This document shows positions 63,471-64,000 of a DNA stretch of 64,000 nt, in pieces; position 1 is the stretch's first letter; each line of letters begins with the position of its first letter. The notes under the pieces are model-generated. The model was given only the letters and a program-made list of their open reading frames with translations, was not told the DNA's origin and did no database searches. The position numbers and the translations under genes are program-made. Source of the DNA: Nocardioides sp. Arc9.136 (GTDB lineage Bacteria > Actinomycetota > Actinomycetes > Propionibacteriales > Nocardioidaceae); the NCBI RefSeq assembly GCF_030506255.1, contig NZ_CP113431.1:992001-1056000 (forward strand). The letters are read 5' to 3'.

Positions 63471-64000
63471 CGACGACCGGCACCGCGACGACCGGCACCG
63501 CGACCAGCACCGAGACGGACCGCGTGATCGGCTACTCGCGAGCGATCAACGAGGCGCTCGCCGAGGAGATGCGGCGCGACGAGCGCGTCTGGATGATGGG
63601 CCAGGACATCGGCCGCCTCGGTGGCGTCTTCGGGCTCACCCGGGGCCTGCTCGAGGAGTTCGGCCCGCTGCGGGTCCGCGACACCGCCATCAACGAGACC
63701 TTCATCGTCGGCGGCGCCGCCGGCGCTGCGCTCGCCGGGACGGTCCCCGTCGTGGAGCTGCAGTTCGCGGACTTCCTGTTCACGGCGGCCGACGAGATCT
63801 TCCACAAGCTCGCGAAGTGGCGCTACATGCACGGCGGGCAGTTCACGATGCCGGTCGTCGTCCGGCTGCCCTCGGGCGTCGTGGGCGGCGCCGGCGCCGA
63901 GCACTCCCAGAGCCTGGAGACGATCGCGATGCACGTCGCGGGCCTCAAGGTCGCGGTGCCCGCCACTCCCGCGGACGCCAAGGGCCTGCTCAAGGCCGCC
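63467..64000 (+). CDS. E1 component beta subunit, partial
   Basis: 178 codons from ATG 63467 to the window edge. After a Thr-rich N-terminus, VIGYSRAINEALAEEMRRDERVWMMGQDIG and VRDTAINETFIVGGAAGAAL match E1 beta (pyruvate/acetoin/branched-chain). EFADFLFTAADE-like and HSQSLE regions place the alpha-beta interface. The 3' end is missing. Confidence 0.88.
   Translation, partial: MTTTGTATTGTATSTETDRVIGYSRAINEALAEEMRRDERVWMMGQDIGRLGGVFGLTRGLLEEFGPLRVRDTAINETFIVGGAAGAALAGTVPVVELQFADFLFTAADEIFHKLAKWRYMHGGQFTMPVVVRLPSGVVGGAGAEHSQSLETIAMHVAGLKVAVPATPADAKGLLKAA

Overview
The window is very GC-rich with many GTG starts. It carries a mycothiol conjugate amidase (mca), a SigE-family sigma factor and many leaderless genes, all of which point to an actinobacterium. 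Gene content and protein style suggest a Nocardioides-like member of the Nocardioidaceae; this is inference, since no rRNA is present. About 66 protein genes fill the window, no intergenic gap reaches 300 bases, and I see no tRNA, rRNA, CRISPR array, prophage or insertion sequence.

Layout. 1-7.6 kb: a partial DUF2695-like gene, a cobalamin-binding-like protein, a DUF3068 membrane protein, TauE, IMPACT and VOC proteins, an ABC1 kinase, and a SigE-family sigma factor coupled to a membrane-anchored partner. 7.6-14.9 kb: msrA, metB, an AI-2E permease, ilvA, a nested repeat element, greA, a DUF4307 protein, mca and a small membrane protein. 15-18 kb: three tandem secreted endonuclease/exonuclease/phosphatase (EEP) proteins. 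18-24 kb: a methyltransferase, a thioredoxin, an alpha-glucoside-type ABC importer without an ATPase plus its LacI regulator, and hemolysin III. 24.6-32.9 kb: Z-isoprenyl transferase, phoH2, a cell-wall lytic protein, fumC with a spermidine-synthase-like protein, a class I fumarase and a DUF1707 protein. 33-38.6 kb: an LpqY-SugABC-type (trehalose-type) importer and, divergently, a stand-alone MsiK-type ATPase that probably serves the ATPase-less importer. 38.7-41.5 kb: two alpha/beta hydrolases and glpX. 41.6-44.6 kb: a molybdate operon with its HTH-TOBE regulator. 44.7-59.3 kb: a DUF4245 protein, xseBA, ispH, a BcsB-like protein, a YciO-type protein, rmuC, exonuclease III, a HAD hydrolase, a MatC-type carrier with a FadR-type regulator, TauE, a desulfurase-like PLP enzyme and ychF. 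59.3-62.3 kb: a lipoprotein and a three-gene operon that resembles a type VII secretion substrate module. 62.5 kb to the end: E1 alpha and (partial) E1 beta of a 2-oxoacid dehydrogenase behind a TetR-type operator.

The order metB-greA-DUF4307-mca-hemolysin III-uppS-phoH2-fum-glpX-DUF4245-xseBA-ispH-ychF matches, from memory, the M. tuberculosis Rv1079-Rv1112 block. The nucleases, both sugar importers, the mod operon and the secretion-like operon look like insertions into that backbone.

The most striking signal is promoter architecture. At least 28 genes have a -10 hexamer (TANNNT or a close variant) ending 6-8 nt before the start codon, the signature of leaderless transcripts. I used it to choose many starts. 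The most novel-looking coding unit is the operon at 60395-62264; the most unusual non-coding element is the nested repeat at 12212-12381.
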